Of a DNA stretch of 64,000 nt, positions 1 to 9,339 are shown in pieces. A program made the position numbers and the translations under genes. The first letter of the stretch is position 1. Every line of letters begins with the position of its first letter. Source of the stretch: Pyrinomonadaceae bacterium (GTDB lineage Bacteria; Acidobacteriota; Blastocatellia; Pyrinomonadales; Pyrinomonadaceae); contig JANWYH010000007.1 in assembly GCA_025054715.1 (NCBI GenBank), positions 36,041 to 100,040 on the forward strand. The letters run 5' to 3'. The notes below the pieces were generated by a model. That model was not told the DNA's origin. It saw nothing but the letters and a program-made list of their open reading frames with translations, and made no database searches.

Positions 1-1
1 T

Positions 2-583
2 AGAGGGATTTTTTCGAAAGCCTTAGCTTTTGAGCCTTTTCCGAAAAGTTTTGAGTTTTTAGTTAAAAATGTAAAGCAAAATAGTTTAGAGGGAAAAATT
101 CTTTGTTTTCAAGTGGCACTATCTTCGGAAGATGGTGTTGCAGAGTTTGAGATTTCAGAAGAAAATTCAGGTGATAATCGGGTACGTAAGATAGGCTTTC
201 CCGGTGAAATGAAAGAAGAAAAACGGATGGTCATTAGTGTTCAAAAGAGAAGTTTTGATTCTATTGTGATTAGTCAGGAGATTAGTCCCGATGACATAGG
301 TCTTGTATGGCTTGATATTCAGGGACATGAAGGATATTTTTTTGAAGGAGCGAAGAAGTTTTTTCAAAGGAAGCGAGTTCCTACGGTCTGCGAATTCTGG
401 GCTTATGGCATCAGGCGTTCAGGAATGACTTCAGATAGGTTCTGCAGGACTTTGCAGAGTTTATTTCAGAGGTTTTGGCTTTTTGACGAAGGAAAATTTG
501 TTGAGTATCGAATAGATTACATCAAAAATTTATTTGAGCGTTTTAGTGATAGAAGGCAGGTTGCGCAAGTAATTCTGTTTTGA
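2..583 (+). CDS. FkbM-family methyltransferase, 5'-truncated by the window edge
   Basis: An open frame runs in from the left edge without a stop and ends at 583. A GTG at 113 could be called as a start, but the frame upstream still reads as family-typical protein: an AFEP segment followed by a helix and NVKQN. The true start therefore lies outside the window. The downstream part has the pattern VWLDIQGHEGYFFEGA (about codons 100-115 of the visible part), matching the 'DIEGhE' SAM-pocket/active-site region of FkbM methyltransferases. These are SAM-dependent O-methyltransferases that usually act on sugars or secondary metabolites. The next gene starts 30 bp downstream on the same strand. The substrate cannot be read from the sequence. 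Confidence 0.8.
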   Translation, partial: RGIFSKALAFEPFPKSFEFLVKNVKQNSLEGKILCFQVALSSEDGVAEFEISEENSGDNRVRKIGFPGEMKEEKRMVISVQKRSFDSIVISQEISPDDIGLVWLDIQGHEGYFFEGAKKFFQRKRVPTVCEFWAYGIRRSGMTSDRFCRTLQSLFQRFWLFDEGKFVEYRIDYIKNLFERFSDRRQVAQVILF

Positions 584-613
584 AGATGTGTTAAGCTAAA
601 CTTAGAGGTTAAG

Positions 614-1618
614 ATGCTTACTTTTGTTTCAAGAAAGGAAGACGTTTCTGAGAAGTTTTTTTCGATAATTAAAAGCGAAATGAGCTTAATCGAAATAGAG
701 TTTGAACAACAGGCCAGTTCAAACGTCCAAGTAATTGATTACTTGGGGGATTATTTGAGGGTTTCTGGTGGGAAGAGGCTTCGTCCGGCTTTGTGTGTTT
801 TATCGCATCATTGTATTAGTGGGGGGAAGGTGTCGGAGAGTCTTATAAAAATGGCAACAGTGATGGAGATGTTGCATACTGCGACGTTGGTTCATGATGA
901 CATAATTGACAACGCAGAAAAAAGACGCAATCGCCCTTCTGTCAATGCCCGATTTGGTAATCAGACGGCGGTTTTGATGGGTGACTGGCTTTATATGAAA
1001 GCGTTTGAAGTTTCTCTAAAGGAGAGAAACCTTGAAATTTTAGATATTTTAACGAATGTAACTAGAAAAATGACCGAAGGCGAATTGATTCAACTTACAA
1101 CGATTGGTCGGATCGATATTTCTGAAGAGGAATACTTTGATATTTTACGAAGAAAAACTGCGTATCTTTTTTCTGCCTGCTGTGAAATTGGAGCGATTCT
1201 TGCGGGGGCGGATGATTCTGCGAAAGTGGCGCTTCGCGAATATGGGATGAATCTTGGAATAGCTTTTCAACTAACGGACGATTTGCTAGATTTTAGCTCG
1301 AGCGATGAAGTTTTAGGTAAGTCGGCAGGAGCAGATTTGATTGAGGGAAAAGTGACATTGCCACTGATTTTATTACTCGAAAAGAAACCTGAATTTGCCG
1401 AAAAACTAAAGATTATCATGTATGACGGAAACTATGATAGAATCTCGCGCGAGGAGATTTTAAGAGAATTAGAAGAGTCCGGAGCAATTGAGAAAGCTCG
1501 TAAACAAGCGAATGACTTTGCTGAAAAAGCGAAAAAAAATCTTGAACTTTTGTTGAATTCGGAGTATCGTTCTACATTAGAGGCAATTTGCTTATACATG
1601 GTGAAAAGAATAAAGTGA
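614..1618 (+). CDS. Polyprenyl diphosphate synthase (trans-isoprenyl chain elongation)
   Basis: A 334-residue protein with both aspartate-rich motifs of trans-prenyltransferases: DDIID at residues 95-99 and DDLLD at 222-226. These bind the Mg2+-diphosphates of the allylic substrate and isopentenyl diphosphate. GGKRLRP (about 52-58) is the conserved substrate-binding segment. Length and motif context fit a long-chain enzyme (hepta-, octa- or nonaprenyl diphosphate synthase, for quinone side chains) rather than a short-chain FPP synthase, but the product length cannot be read with certainty. ATG 614 lies 5 nt after a purine-rich tagagg stretch. The protein should be cytosolic. Confidence 0.9.
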   Translation: MLTFVSRKEDVSEKFFSIIKSEMSLIEIEFEQQASSNVQVIDYLGDYLRVSGGKRLRPALCVLSHHCISGGKVSESLIKMATVMEMLHTATLVHDDIIDNAEKRRNRPSVNARFGNQTAVLMGDWLYMKAFEVSLKERNLEILDILTNVTRKMTEGELIQLTTIGRIDISEEEYFDILRRKTAYLFSACCEIGAILAGADDSAKVALREYGMNLGIAFQLTDDLLDFSSSDEVLGKSAGADLIEGKVTLPLILLLEKKPEFAEKLKIIMYDGNYDRISREEILRELEESGAIEKARKQANDFAEKAKKNLELLLNSEYRSTLEAICLYMVKRIK

Positions 1619-1634
1619 GACTTTTCGATTCTAG

Positions 1635-2261
1635 ATGAGAACCAGAGTAGAGATTATGTTGGATGAGAATTTGATTGCGACGTTAGAGCAAAGTTTGCGA
1701 CAGACGCGCAATGCACAGGATAGACTTTTGGCGCGTCTTAGAGAAGTTGAGGCTGAAGCTGAGAGATTAAGACAAGAAATCCAAGCTCTTGAAAATAGCG
1801 CTGCACAGACTGAGCAAGCAATCTATAGTCTCCTTGCCACAATGCGTTCCTCTGGGAGCAGGTATGAGAATGAAGCTGCCAGTTATGGTCAATCATTTGA
1901 AACCAACGAGCCTAGAAGCAGAAAAAGCGAATGGCTAAGATCGCAGCAAACAAGTCATAAACAGGCGGAAGTTTCTTATATTAGTCAAAAACCTACGGCA
2001 GGCGCAGTTATAGAACCAATGAATCGGCGTTTTGCCGATAGAACTATAACACAAGCTTGCACCTTGCTTTTACGTGAGGCTGGACGGCCGCTTCACGTAA
2101 ATGAACTCTATAGGCTTTTGGTAGCCGGTGGCATGCAATTTAGAGGGAACAACCCGACGATTTCAATAGCTGTTTCTCTTAATCGGAATCGCCGTTTTAG
2201 AAAGGTTGCACCAGGAACCTTTGATCTGGTCATAAGGGATGCTTCACAAGTTGCTTCCTAA
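1635..2261 (+). CDS. Coiled-coil protein with C-terminal HARE-HTH-like winged helix
   Basis: A 208-residue protein of unknown role. Residues about 8-68 form a strong heptad-patterned coiled coil rich in Glu, Arg, Leu and Gln. A low-complexity polar linker follows (about 70-130), then a C-terminal domain from about 135 containing RTITQACTLLLREAGRPLHV and a downstream basic wing. That domain resembles HARE-HTH (HB1/ASXL) winged helices found in bacterial restriction- or chromatin-linked proteins. This is a by-eye family match, not a proven one. ATG 1635 lacks a clear Shine-Dalgarno sequence and an in-frame ATG at 1656 (MLDEN) is a reasonable alternative. Its 3' end overlaps the convergent FHA gene by 18 bp. 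Confidence 0.7.
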   Translation: MRTRVEIMLDENLIATLEQSLRQTRNAQDRLLARLREVEAEAERLRQEIQALENSAAQTEQAIYSLLATMRSSGSRYENEAASYGQSFETNEPRSRKSEWLRSQQTSHKQAEVSYISQKPTAGAVIEPMNRRFADRTITQACTLLLREAGRPLHVNELYRLLVAGGMQFRGNNPTISIAVSLNRNRRFRKVAPGTFDLVIRDASQVAS

Positions 2262-3761
2262 AATGAGGTTTCGGTAAAGACTTGAGATGGGTTTATCCGT
2301 CTTTAGTCCAAATGATTGAGGGTTGTCAGCAACGATTGAAGCAGCGAAGAATTTTACAAGGTTTTCCTTTTGATTTCGGTTCTCGATAATTTTCCAAAAG
2401 TTAGCTCTATCTTGTGGAAGGCTGTTTGCCCACATCACAGCTTCTTGTTCGGTCATACCGAAAGCGGCAACTGCGTAGATGAAGTCGCCGTTAAAAATTT
2501 TAAAAACTAAAGCCTTTGTGTAAATAGCAGCCGTTTTTGCAGCACAGACTTGGTCTTTATCGCTTAAAGAGCTTTCTGGGCACAAGTCTTTGTATCCACC
2601 CTTTTTAATAAAATCTTCGGAAAGCTGCCAAAGTCCTTCCAACTGTCCTCGCTTTTCCGGTTTGAATTTGCTTCTACTCATGGCAAGCAGAAATCCTAAA
2701 GGTGCGTCAAGTCCATTTTCTTTGTGAAATTCAATGTTTATCAAGTCGCGGTAAGCCTCAGCTCTATTAGAGAATCCTTCTTCTTTCGTATATTCTTCGG
2801 TTGCTCGTCTTACGGCTTCAAGAAAATCTTCTTCGAATTTGTAGTTCTGCCGATTTGAAAATTGACTTATGATTTTTTGAATCATTCGTTGCGTTTCTAT
2901 TAGAGAAATTTTTTCGGGTTTTCTTGGCAAATTAGAATTGATTTGATCTTCCGGCGTTTCTGTCACTTGATCTTCTGATGTCGGTGGCGTAATGGTCTCG
3001 AAAGCGAGTAAAATCGAGCTAGATAAGATGCGATTTCCTTTTGTGTCTTCAATAAAAACCTGCAACGGGTAATTTCCACCGTCGGCAAGTTCAGGAAAGT
3101 CCTCAGGGTCAATCTTAGCCGAGAAAGGCTGCTCTTCGAGTTGTGCAATTTCATGATCATTTAGTGATATGATGATTTGTCTTATGCAATCAGCATTTTC
3201 GACGCTTATTAAGATTTGAGTTTCTTGGCTTATAACATCGCCGTTTTCCGGGCTGTCTATAATTGCTTTTGCTTTGCATTCTGAGTCTTTTCTAAGAACT
3301 AGTAGTAAAATTATTGAAAGTCCAAGAAGAAGTAAAAGAATTGTAAGAGCTAAAAAGGATTTCTTAAATAACCGATTGTTTTGTTTTGCTTCGGGTTTTG
3401 ATTCAGGTAATTGTTTATTATCTTCGTTTGATTTATGGGCGGTTTTTTCTGCGATTAGTTCTTCTTCGAGCGTTTCTTCTTCGATGATAAATTCTATTTC
3501 TGATGTTCCTCCTAGGTTTATAAGATCCTTATTTTTAAGTTGGACCGTCGAATGGATTGGCGAGTCGTTTAAGAAACTGCCATTACTGCTTTTTAGGTCA
3601 GTAAACCAGAATTCGCCGTTTCGGTATTCGATCTCGGCGTGGTAGCGAGAGACGTTCGAGTCTTGAATTATGATTTTGTTATCGGGAGCGCGTCCAATTG
3701 TTGTTATATTGTCTTCGAGAGGAAACTCTTTTTCGCCTATTTTTATTTTTGCCTTTTTCAT
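2244..3761 (-). CDS. FHA-domain membrane protein with lytic-transglycosylase-like C-terminus
   Basis: A 505-residue protein. Residues 1-93 are an FHA phosphothreonine-binding domain, with [17 protein letters not shown] and SSNGSFLN in the canonical order. A single hydrophobic helix lies at about 134-156, so the FHA domain should be cytoplasmic and the rest periplasmic. Residues about 163-255 look like an Ig-type beta domain. Residues about 310-490 resemble an SLT/lysozyme-like fold: [10 protein letters not shown] followed by GLWQLSEDF parallels the family's 'ESgfnp...GlmQ' blocks. The position of the catalytic glutamate appears to be Arg or Ser, so the domain may bind peptidoglycan rather than cut it. 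The start overlaps the end of the upstream CBS/cysteine synthase gene by 4 bp, so the two are co-transcribed. Confidence 0.75.
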   Translation of the reverse strand: MKKAKIKIGEKEFPLEDNITTIGRAPDNKIIIQDSNVSRYHAEIEYRNGEFWFTDLKSSNGSFLNDSPIHSTVQLKNKDLINLGGTSEIEFIIEEETLEEELIAEKTAHKSNEDNKQLPESKPEAKQNNRLFKKSFLALTILLLLLGLSIILLLVLRKDSECKAKAIIDSPENGDVISQETQILISVENADCIRQIIISLNDHEIAQLEEQPFSAKIDPEDFPELADGGNYPLQVFIEDTKGNRILSSSILLAFETITPPTSEDQVTETPEDQINSNLPRKPEKISLIETQRMIQKIISQFSNRQNYKFEEDFLEAVRRATEEYTKEEGFSNRAEAYRDLINIEFHKENGLDAPLGFLLAMSRSKFKPEKRGQLEGLWQLSEDFIKKGGYKDLCPESSLSDKDQVCAAKTAAIYTKALVFKIFNGDFIYAVAAFGMTEQEAVMWANSLPQDRANFWKIIENRNQKENLVKFFAASIVADNPQSFGLKTDKPISSLYRNLILGSNL

Positions 3762-5119
3762 AAGTCAAGCATATCAGCACGAGTGATAATACCTATGATT
3801 TGTCTGAATTCTTCTACGAGGACCGCGGGGAAATCTCTAAGTTTTGCCTTTATTTCTTCGACGCTTGCATCAGCATGAACTACTGGAAAGCTTTTGTCCA
3901 TTATTTCTGACACTTTTGCGTTTAGAAGCTCCCTGTTTTCAAGTAACCTTGCATAGACTTGGTTTTCCCGCAGGCTTCCAACAGATTGATTCTCTTCAAG
4001 AACGGGTATTTGTGTAACGCTATTTTGATTCATCTTTTTGAGTGCTTCAGCTACGGTTTCGTCCGGGGTCACGTAAATAAGTTCTTTTGGAGCTCCGTTG
4101 GATTTTGTTTCCACTATGAGACCAGCAGTTATTTTTTGAGGTTCTAGCAGGAGTTTTTCTTTCATCCACTCGTCGGAATGGTGCTTGGTAAGATAGTGCT
4201 CGCCCGTATCGCAGACTATAAAGACAACGACGGCATTTTCGTCTAAGTTTTTTGCAATTTTCACGACTGCGGCAAAATTTGTTCCTGTTGAACCACCACA
4301 AAAAATGCCTTCCTGGCGACTTAACAGACGAGACATCTCGAAAGATTCTCTGTCGGTGATGTTGATTATTTCATCTATTATTTTCATGTCTGCATTTTCA
4401 ACGGGCATGTTCTGTCCGATACCTTCGACTAGATAGGGCGTTGCTTCGGGAACCTTTCCTGTTTCCTTGTAGATTTTGAATATGGAGCCGTAGGGATCGG
4501 CTCCGATTATTCTAATGTTAGGATTTTTTTCTTTAAGGTAGCGGGCTGTGCCCGAGATTGTTCCACCTGTGCCTATTCCGGCGACGAAATGAGTTATTTT
4601 ACCGTCCGTATCGCGCCAAATCTCAGGTCCCGTTGTTCGATAATGAGCTAGCGGGTTTGCTGGGTGACTGTATTGGTCCGGATAGAAAGAATTAGGTGTT
4701 TCTTTTGCTATTCTTTTTGCGGTTTCAAGATAGTGATCTGGGGCGCCGTATTTGGCAGCTGCTGGGCAAATTACTATGTCTGCTCCGAGAGCTTTTAAAT
4801 AACGTCGCTTTTCTATTGAAACTTTGTCGGTCATGACGAAAATACATTTGTAACCGCGAACAGCGGCAACTAAAGCTAAGCCAATTCCTGTGTTCCCAGA
4901 TGTCGCTTCTATTATCGTGCCGCCAGGTTTTAGAATGCCCTTTTTTTCAGCATCTTCTACCATAGAGATAGCAATTCTATCCTTTACGGAATAGCCGGGA
5001 TTTAAGGATTCCATCTTAGCGAAGACTTGAGCTTTTATGCCGAATTGCCTTGTCAGGTTCTTGATTTTAACAAGTGGAGTATTTCCGACTAACTCGAGAA
5101 CGCTTTCATAAACTTTCAT
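3758..5119 (-). CDS. PLP-dependent cysteine synthase / cystathionine beta-synthase with CBS pair
   Basis: A 453-residue fold-type II PLP enzyme. The Schiff-base lysine is K46 in [14 protein letters not shown] (71-76) binds the substrate carboxylate and [10 protein letters not shown] holds the PLP phosphate. After about residue 330 comes a pair of CBS domains, as in cystathionine beta-synthases and some O-acetylserine sulfhydrylases; they commonly respond to adenosyl ligands. Which of the two reactions it catalyses cannot be decided by eye. It supplies sulfur amino-acid metabolism, and ahcY-metK lie far away in the same window. An AAGGGTG Shine-Dalgarno precedes ATG 5119. It leads a two-gene leftward operon with the FHA protein, whose start it overlaps by 4 bp. 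Confidence 0.88.
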   Translation of the reverse strand: MKVYESVLELVGNTPLVKIKNLTRQFGIKAQVFAKMESLNPGYSVKDRIAISMVEDAEKKGILKPGGTIIEATSGNTGIGLALVAAVRGYKCIFVMTDKVSIEKRRYLKALGADIVICPAAAKYGAPDHYLETAKRIAKETPNSFYPDQYSHPANPLAHYRTTGPEIWRDTDGKITHFVAGIGTGGTISGTARYLKEKNPNIRIIGADPYGSIFKIYKETGKVPEATPYLVEGIGQNMPVENADMKIIDEIINITDRESFEMSRLLSRQEGIFCGGSTGTNFAAVVKIAKNLDENAVVVFIVCDTGEHYLTKHHSDEWMKEKLLLEPQKITAGLIVETKSNGAPKELIYVTPDETVAEALKKMNQNSVTQIPVLEENQSVGSLRENQVYARLLENRELLNAKVSEIMDKSFPVVHADASVEEIKAKLRDFPAVLVEEFRQIIGIITRADMLDL

Positions 5120-5234
5120 GATCGCACCCTTAAGATTTACTTTTACCTTAAAACAACCTTAAATTTTACTCGTCACTAGCGTGAAGCTCAAACGTTGAAA
5201 CTTTAACTTTTCAAAAAACGTAGATAATGAAGTT

Positions 5235-6515
5235 ATGAAAGGATGGGTAAAGGTTTTTGCAGTTTTATTTTTTCCGGTTTGTTTTTATTTTCAAGACGCT
5301 AGCGTTAATTCTGAAGAAGTAGAGCTTCGTCGCCAAGCATTTCAGAAAGTGTGGCAGACAGTAAACGACAAACACTATGATGAAACTTTTGGTGGCGTTG
5401 ATTGGAAGCGGATTCGTGAAATATACGAGTCAAAAGCGATGCAAGCCAAGAGCAGAAGTGAATTTCACAAGATTTTAAATGAGATGTTAGGAGAATTAAA
5501 AATATCGCATATAGGAATTTTGGAAGAAGAAGACGTTTCACAGATAGTTTCGAGAAGTAAAACTGGCATCATCGGTATTGAAGTGAAGATGATTAATGCA
5601 GAGGCAGTTATTTTTCGTGTTGAGAAGGGTTCGACGGCTGAAAAAGCTGGTCTTAAAGTTGGTTTTTCAATTAAAGAAATAGACGGAAAAAGCGTGGATG
5701 AGATTCTTTCAAAGATTGAGGGGTACGTATTGAGTATTCGGGCAAGTGATAAGTTGAAGAGGTTATACCAAGAAAGATTCTTGCAACTGTGGCTTGAAGG
5801 CGAGCCAGGGACAAAGGTGGTCTTAGAAGTTGTTAATGAAATGGATCAGAGGCGAACTTATGAAATTGAAAGGTACAAAGCAAATTACGAGTTAAGCGAG
5901 CAATTAGGAAATTTGCCACCTTTTCCCGTTGTGTTTGAGGCAAGAAGAGTGGCTGAAAAGGTAGGTTATATACGTTTTAATGCCTGGACAGTACCGCAGA
6001 TACAAAAGTTAAGAGCAGCAATAAAAGAGTTTTCTGATACGATAGGACTTATTTTAGATTTAAGAGGAAATCCAGGTGGGATAGCTGGGATGGCATCAGG
6101 CCTTGCCGGGCTTTTGGTTAAGGAAAGAATATCTCTAGGAACGATGAAGGGTAGGACTGTCCAGCTAAATCTGATTGCTTACCCTCAGGAGGAGACTTAT
6201 TCCGGTAAAGTTGTGATTTTGGTTGATCACGGAACAGGCTCAACAAGCGAAGTTTTTGCAGTTGGTTTACAAGAAAATGGTAGGGCTAAGATCATCGGTG
6301 AAGAAACGATGGGTGCGGCTCTTCCATCATACATTGAAGTTTTGCCAACTAAGGCTTTTTTCCAATATCCCATAATGGATTATAGGTCGCCAAAAGGAAT
6401 TTTTGTGGAAGGCAGAGGTCTCGTTCCGGACGTAAAGGTTTTTCAAACACGAAAAAGTCTTCTCGAAGGTAAAGATTTGCCTTTAGAGATGGCTTTACAG
6501 GAGATTCTAAAGTAG
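5235..6515 (+). CDS. S41-family peptidase with PDZ domain, exported
   Basis: A 426-residue protein with an N-terminal hydrophobic signal-like segment (about 4-20). An S41 N-terminal helical region follows, then a PDZ-like domain (about 105-160; IFRVEKGSTAEKAGLKVG) and a tail-specific-protease core. The nucleophile is S336 in GTGSTSE. In CtpA/CtpB-type enzymes a lysine lies 25 residues after the serine, but here that position is A361 (GEETMGAA). It is therefore not a classical Ser-Lys C-terminal processing protease; it may use a tricorn-like Ser-His-Glu arrangement or be non-catalytic. A GATAAT lies only 6 nt before ATG 5235. The next gene follows after 15 bp. Confidence 0.85.
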   Translation: MKGWVKVFAVLFFPVCFYFQDASVNSEEVELRRQAFQKVWQTVNDKHYDETFGGVDWKRIREIYESKAMQAKSRSEFHKILNEMLGELKISHIGILEEEDVSQIVSRSKTGIIGIEVKMINAEAVIFRVEKGSTAEKAGLKVGFSIKEIDGKSVDEILSKIEGYVLSIRASDKLKRLYQERFLQLWLEGEPGTKVVLEVVNEMDQRRTYEIERYKANYELSEQLGNLPPFPVVFEARRVAEKVGYIRFNAWTVPQIQKLRAAIKEFSDTIGLILDLRGNPGGIAGMASGLAGLLVKERISLGTMKGRTVQLNLIAYPQEETYSGKVVILVDHGTGSTSEVFAVGLQENGRAKIIGEETMGAALPSYIEVLPTKAFFQYPIMDYRSPKGIFVEGRGLVPDVKVFQTRKSLLEGKDLPLEMALQEILK

Positions 6516-6530
6516 TATGGGGGTTTAAAC

Positions 6531-7295
6531 ATGAAAGGATTAAGGTTTTTGCTAACAATTGTTTTGTTTTCTTCTTTCGTAATTGCTCAATCCGAGCAAT
6601 CGAGTGATAAACAAGATAAACAAGCTAAATTAGAGCTACCTACCGTTAAGCAGATACTTGATAAATATATCGAAGCAACCGGTGGGCGGAAAGCTAGAGA
6701 GGCAGTAAATACGATGGTCATTAAAGGTAAGGTAGAAATTTTGCCTGTTGGTCTAAAGGGTGATTTTGAATCTTATTCGGCTTTTCCAAATAAGCTATTT
6801 ACTGCAATGAACATAGCCGGTTTGGGAAAAATGCTGGAAGTTTTTGACGGGCAAAGAGGTTGGTCTGTTGATCCAATGCGTGGAAAGGTAGAAAAGAAGG
6901 GAATGGAACTTCAACAAATTTCTATTCAGGCTATGCTGCATAAAGACATAAACCTAGACAAACTTTATCAGGATATGCAAGTTACAGGCGTTGAGAAAGT
7001 GGGTGATTCAGAGGCTTATGTCGTTGTCGGGAGAACTTCGAAAGAAGCTGATTTGTCTAGGTTTTACTTTGATAAAAGAACTGGTTTTTTGGTAAGACAG
7101 GACGAGGTTGTGTTTACGCAAGAAGGAAAATTTCCTTCAGTAATCTTTTATGAAGATATGAGAGATGTAAACGGCATAAAGGTTCCGTATAAGACGACGA
7201 CAAGCTTAGCTGATACGATGAGAATCGTAATTACGGTTTCTTCTGTAGAGTTAAACGTGGAGATTGATGATAAAATTTTTGCTGAGCCTAAATAG
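6531..7295 (+). CDS. LolA-like outer-membrane lipoprotein-sorting protein family, exported
   Basis: A 254-residue protein with a clear signal peptide (about 1-19, ending near VIAQS). The mature part begins with a charged linker and then KQILDKYIEATGGRKA. This opening is typical of a LolA/LolB-like half-barrel family in Acidobacteriota, with alternating beta strands to the end. LolA-type proteins bind lipid moieties in the periplasm, but this subfamily has no assigned ligand. It lies 15 bp after the S41 peptidase and 5 bp before tmk, so the three are probably one transcript. The family match is by pattern only. Confidence 0.65.
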   Translation: MKGLRFLLTIVLFSSFVIAQSEQSSDKQDKQAKLELPTVKQILDKYIEATGGRKAREAVNTMVIKGKVEILPVGLKGDFESYSAFPNKLFTAMNIAGLGKMLEVFDGQRGWSVDPMRGKVEKKGMELQQISIQAMLHKDINLDKLYQDMQVTGVEKVGDSEAYVVVGRTSKEADLSRFYFDKRTGFLVRQDEVVFTQEGKFPSVIFYEDMRDVNGIKVPYKTTTSLADTMRIVITVSSVELNVEIDDKIFAEPK

Positions 7296-7300
7296 TCGAA

Positions 7301-7924
7301 GTGAGAGGGAGTTTTATAAGTTTTGAAGGTTTAGATGGTAGTGGAAAGTCAACACAGATAAGGCTGTTATCGATCGGTCTTAGAGAAGCAGGTTTTGATT
7401 GCATTGAAACTAGAGAGCCGGGTGGGACTTCGCTCGGAAGACTTCTCCGCTCGGCTTTCTTGGAAACAAAGGAAACCGTATCTCCGATTGCAGAGCTTTT
7501 GTTATTTTCAGCCGATCGTGCCCAGCATGTAAACATGCTCATAAAACCTTCTCTCGAACAAGGAAAAATAGTTCTTTCCGATAGGTTTGCAGATTCTACG
7601 ATTGCGTATCAATGTGGAGGGCGAGAACTAAAAAGAGAAACCGTAGACTACTTGATAAAGATAGCAACCGACGGGCTTAAACCCGATTTGACTATACTTT
7701 TAGATTTGCCAGTGGAAGAGGCGTTAAGAAGGAAAAATGCCGAAAATCGCATGGATTCTGAGAACGCTGAGTTTTATGAAAGAGTCCGCCAAACTTACTT
7801 AAAAATAGCCAAAGAAGAACCGGAAAGATTTAGGGTAGTTTCAGCGACTGGATCTGTTGAACAGATAAACCAAAAATTACTCAGTATAGTTCTGGACTTT
7901 TTGCGCAGTAGATATGAGTTTTAG
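7301..7924 (+). CDS. tmk: Thymidylate kinase
   Basis: A 207-residue P-loop kinase with Walker A GLDGSGKST at residues 10-18. It has the TREPGGT segment that binds dTMP and the DRFADST motif (DRY/F type) of bacterial dTMP kinases. It phosphorylates dTMP to dTDP in the cytosol for DNA synthesis. The start is GTG 7301; no other start fits the P-loop spacing. It overlaps holB by 11 bp, the common bacterial tmk-holB arrangement. Confidence 0.96.
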   Translation: MRGSFISFEGLDGSGKSTQIRLLSIGLREAGFDCIETREPGGTSLGRLLRSAFLETKETVSPIAELLLFSADRAQHVNMLIKPSLEQGKIVLSDRFADSTIAYQCGGRELKRETVDYLIKIATDGLKPDLTILLDLPVEEALRRKNAENRMDSENAEFYERVRQTYLKIAKEEPERFRVVSATGSVEQINQKLLSIVLDFLRSRYEF

Positions 7925-8921
7925 TGATCTTATAGGAAATGAGGCAGTAAAGAAGATTCTAAAAGCATTTGCAAGAAAACGTAAATTGCCTCATGCCTTG
8001 CTTTTTACAGGTGAGGATGGAGTAGGAAAAAAGAGCTTTGCTATTGAGCTTGTTAGAGCGCTGTTTTGTCAAAATCAGATTGATGGAGAGAGTTGTTCGA
8101 TTTGTCATGCTTGCAAAAAGATTCGGCTGAATATTCCTTCAGAAAAAGAAGATTTCAAGAAAGTCATATTCAGCAGTCATGGTGACTTTGGAGTAGTTCT
8201 ACCGCAAAACAAGGTGATAAATGTTGACGCAATAAGAGATCTTGAAATGCAGACTCGTCTGAAGCCTTTAGAGGCGCAAATGCGAATTTTCATAATAGAC
8301 GAAGCGGAAAAAATGACTTCTGCCGCATCAAACGCTCTTTTGAAAACTCTGGAAGAGCCACCATCGACAAGTCACGTGATTTTAATTTCCTCGCATGCGA
8401 ATCTGATTTTACCGACAATATTGTCAAGGTGCCAGATTTTAAGTTTTGCCCCAGTAGATTTTAAAGAAATGGCGGTTTTTCTTTCTCGAAAGAGGAAAAT
8501 ACCGCTCGAAAGTGCACAAGTTTTGGCTAGATGCGCAAAAAATGTGTCAAAGGCCCTTGCGGTTGATATTGAAGAATTTTTTGAGCGAAGAAAGCAAGTC
8601 TTAGAAGTTTTCAAGGCATCTGTAAACTCTGATTTTGTAACGCTTCTTGGTCTTACAGAAGGAATTAGCGATAGTATTGAAGAGTTTTTAGAGTTAATGC
8701 ATGATGTTGCTCATGATCTTTGGATTATTAAGTTGGGCATATCGGACAAAATTTCCAATACTGATTTAGAATCACAGCTTAGAACTATCGCTGAAAGAGT
8801 CAACGAGAAGACGATTCTAACTTGGCTAGAAGAAATTGAAGAACTAAGAAAGGCGATGCAGGTTAACCCGAATAAGAAGATTGCTAGCGACGCACTTTTT
8901 GTGAAGATGACCTATGGATGA
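7914..8921 (+). CDS. holB: DNA polymerase III subunit delta' (clamp loader)
   Basis: A 335-residue AAA+ protein. Residues 33-41 form a P-loop-like GEDGVGKKS. A zinc-binding cluster lies at C52, C61, C64 and C67, and the clamp-loader 'SRC' motif is in ILSRCQIL. The delta' subunit is part of the clamp loader that places the beta clamp on primed DNA. The gene overlaps tmk upstream by 11 bp and the DUF2752 gene downstream by 8 bp, so translation is likely coupled. The C-terminal third is weakly conserved, as usual for delta'. Confidence 0.92.
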   Translation: MSFSDLIGNEAVKKILKAFARKRKLPHALLFTGEDGVGKKSFAIELVRALFCQNQIDGESCSICHACKKIRLNIPSEKEDFKKVIFSSHGDFGVVLPQNKVINVDAIRDLEMQTRLKPLEAQMRIFIIDEAEKMTSAASNALLKTLEEPPSTSHVILISSHANLILPTILSRCQILSFAPVDFKEMAVFLSRKRKIPLESAQVLARCAKNVSKALAVDIEEFFERRKQVLEVFKASVNSDFVTLLGLTEGISDSIEEFLELMHDVAHDLWIIKLGISDKISNTDLESQLRTIAERVNEKTILTWLEEIEELRKAMQVNPNKKIASDALFVKMTYG

Positions 8922-9339
8922 ATTGAAATTTTCTACTAAAGAAAGAATTGCTTTGGGTGTAGTTTTCGTAGGGATAACGCTAGCGGTGTTAGTTTTGTAT
9001 CTTTTTGATCCTGAAAAAACTAGCATTTTCCCGAAGTGTCTTTTATACCAGCTTACTGGATTTGCTTGTCCAAGTTGCGGTCTTACTAGAGGTTTTCATG
9101 CGCTCTTTCACGGTGATTTTTTAAGCGCCATAAATTACAACGCACTGATTCCACTTTATCTTGCAATTTTTATCGTAGTCTATGTAAATCTTTTGCTATC
9201 GGTCTTTACCGGAAGGGGATTTTCTTGGATTTTTAGCAAGAGGACTTATGCATTTTTTATATTCTTTCTGTTGGTCAATTTAATTTTCGGCATTTTACGA
9301 AATTTGCCTTTTCCACCATTTAGCTACCTTTATCCTTAA
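8914..9339 (+). CDS. DUF2752 integral membrane protein
   Basis: A 141-residue membrane protein with three hydrophobic helices (about 13-33, 65-90, 110-130). It carries the DUF2752 hallmark FACPSCGLTRG with a Cys pair, followed by HALFHGDFLSA. The family function is unknown. It overlaps holB by 8 bp and its end overlaps the convergent ispG by 20 bp. The CxxC could bind metal or be redox active, which is speculative. Confidence 0.82.
   Translation: MDELKFSTKERIALGVVFVGITLAVLVLYLFDPEKTSIFPKCLLYQLTGFACPSCGLTRGFHALFHGDFLSAINYNALIPLYLAIFIVVYVNLLLSVFTGRGFSWIFSKRTYAFFIFFLLVNLIFGILRNLPFPPFSYLYP

Noticed and set aside
8373..8378. CACGTG resembling the core of a parS site; a second copy is at 18492-18497
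   Set aside because: Neither is flanked by the TGTTT/AAACA arms of the parS palindrome, and both lie in coding sequence.
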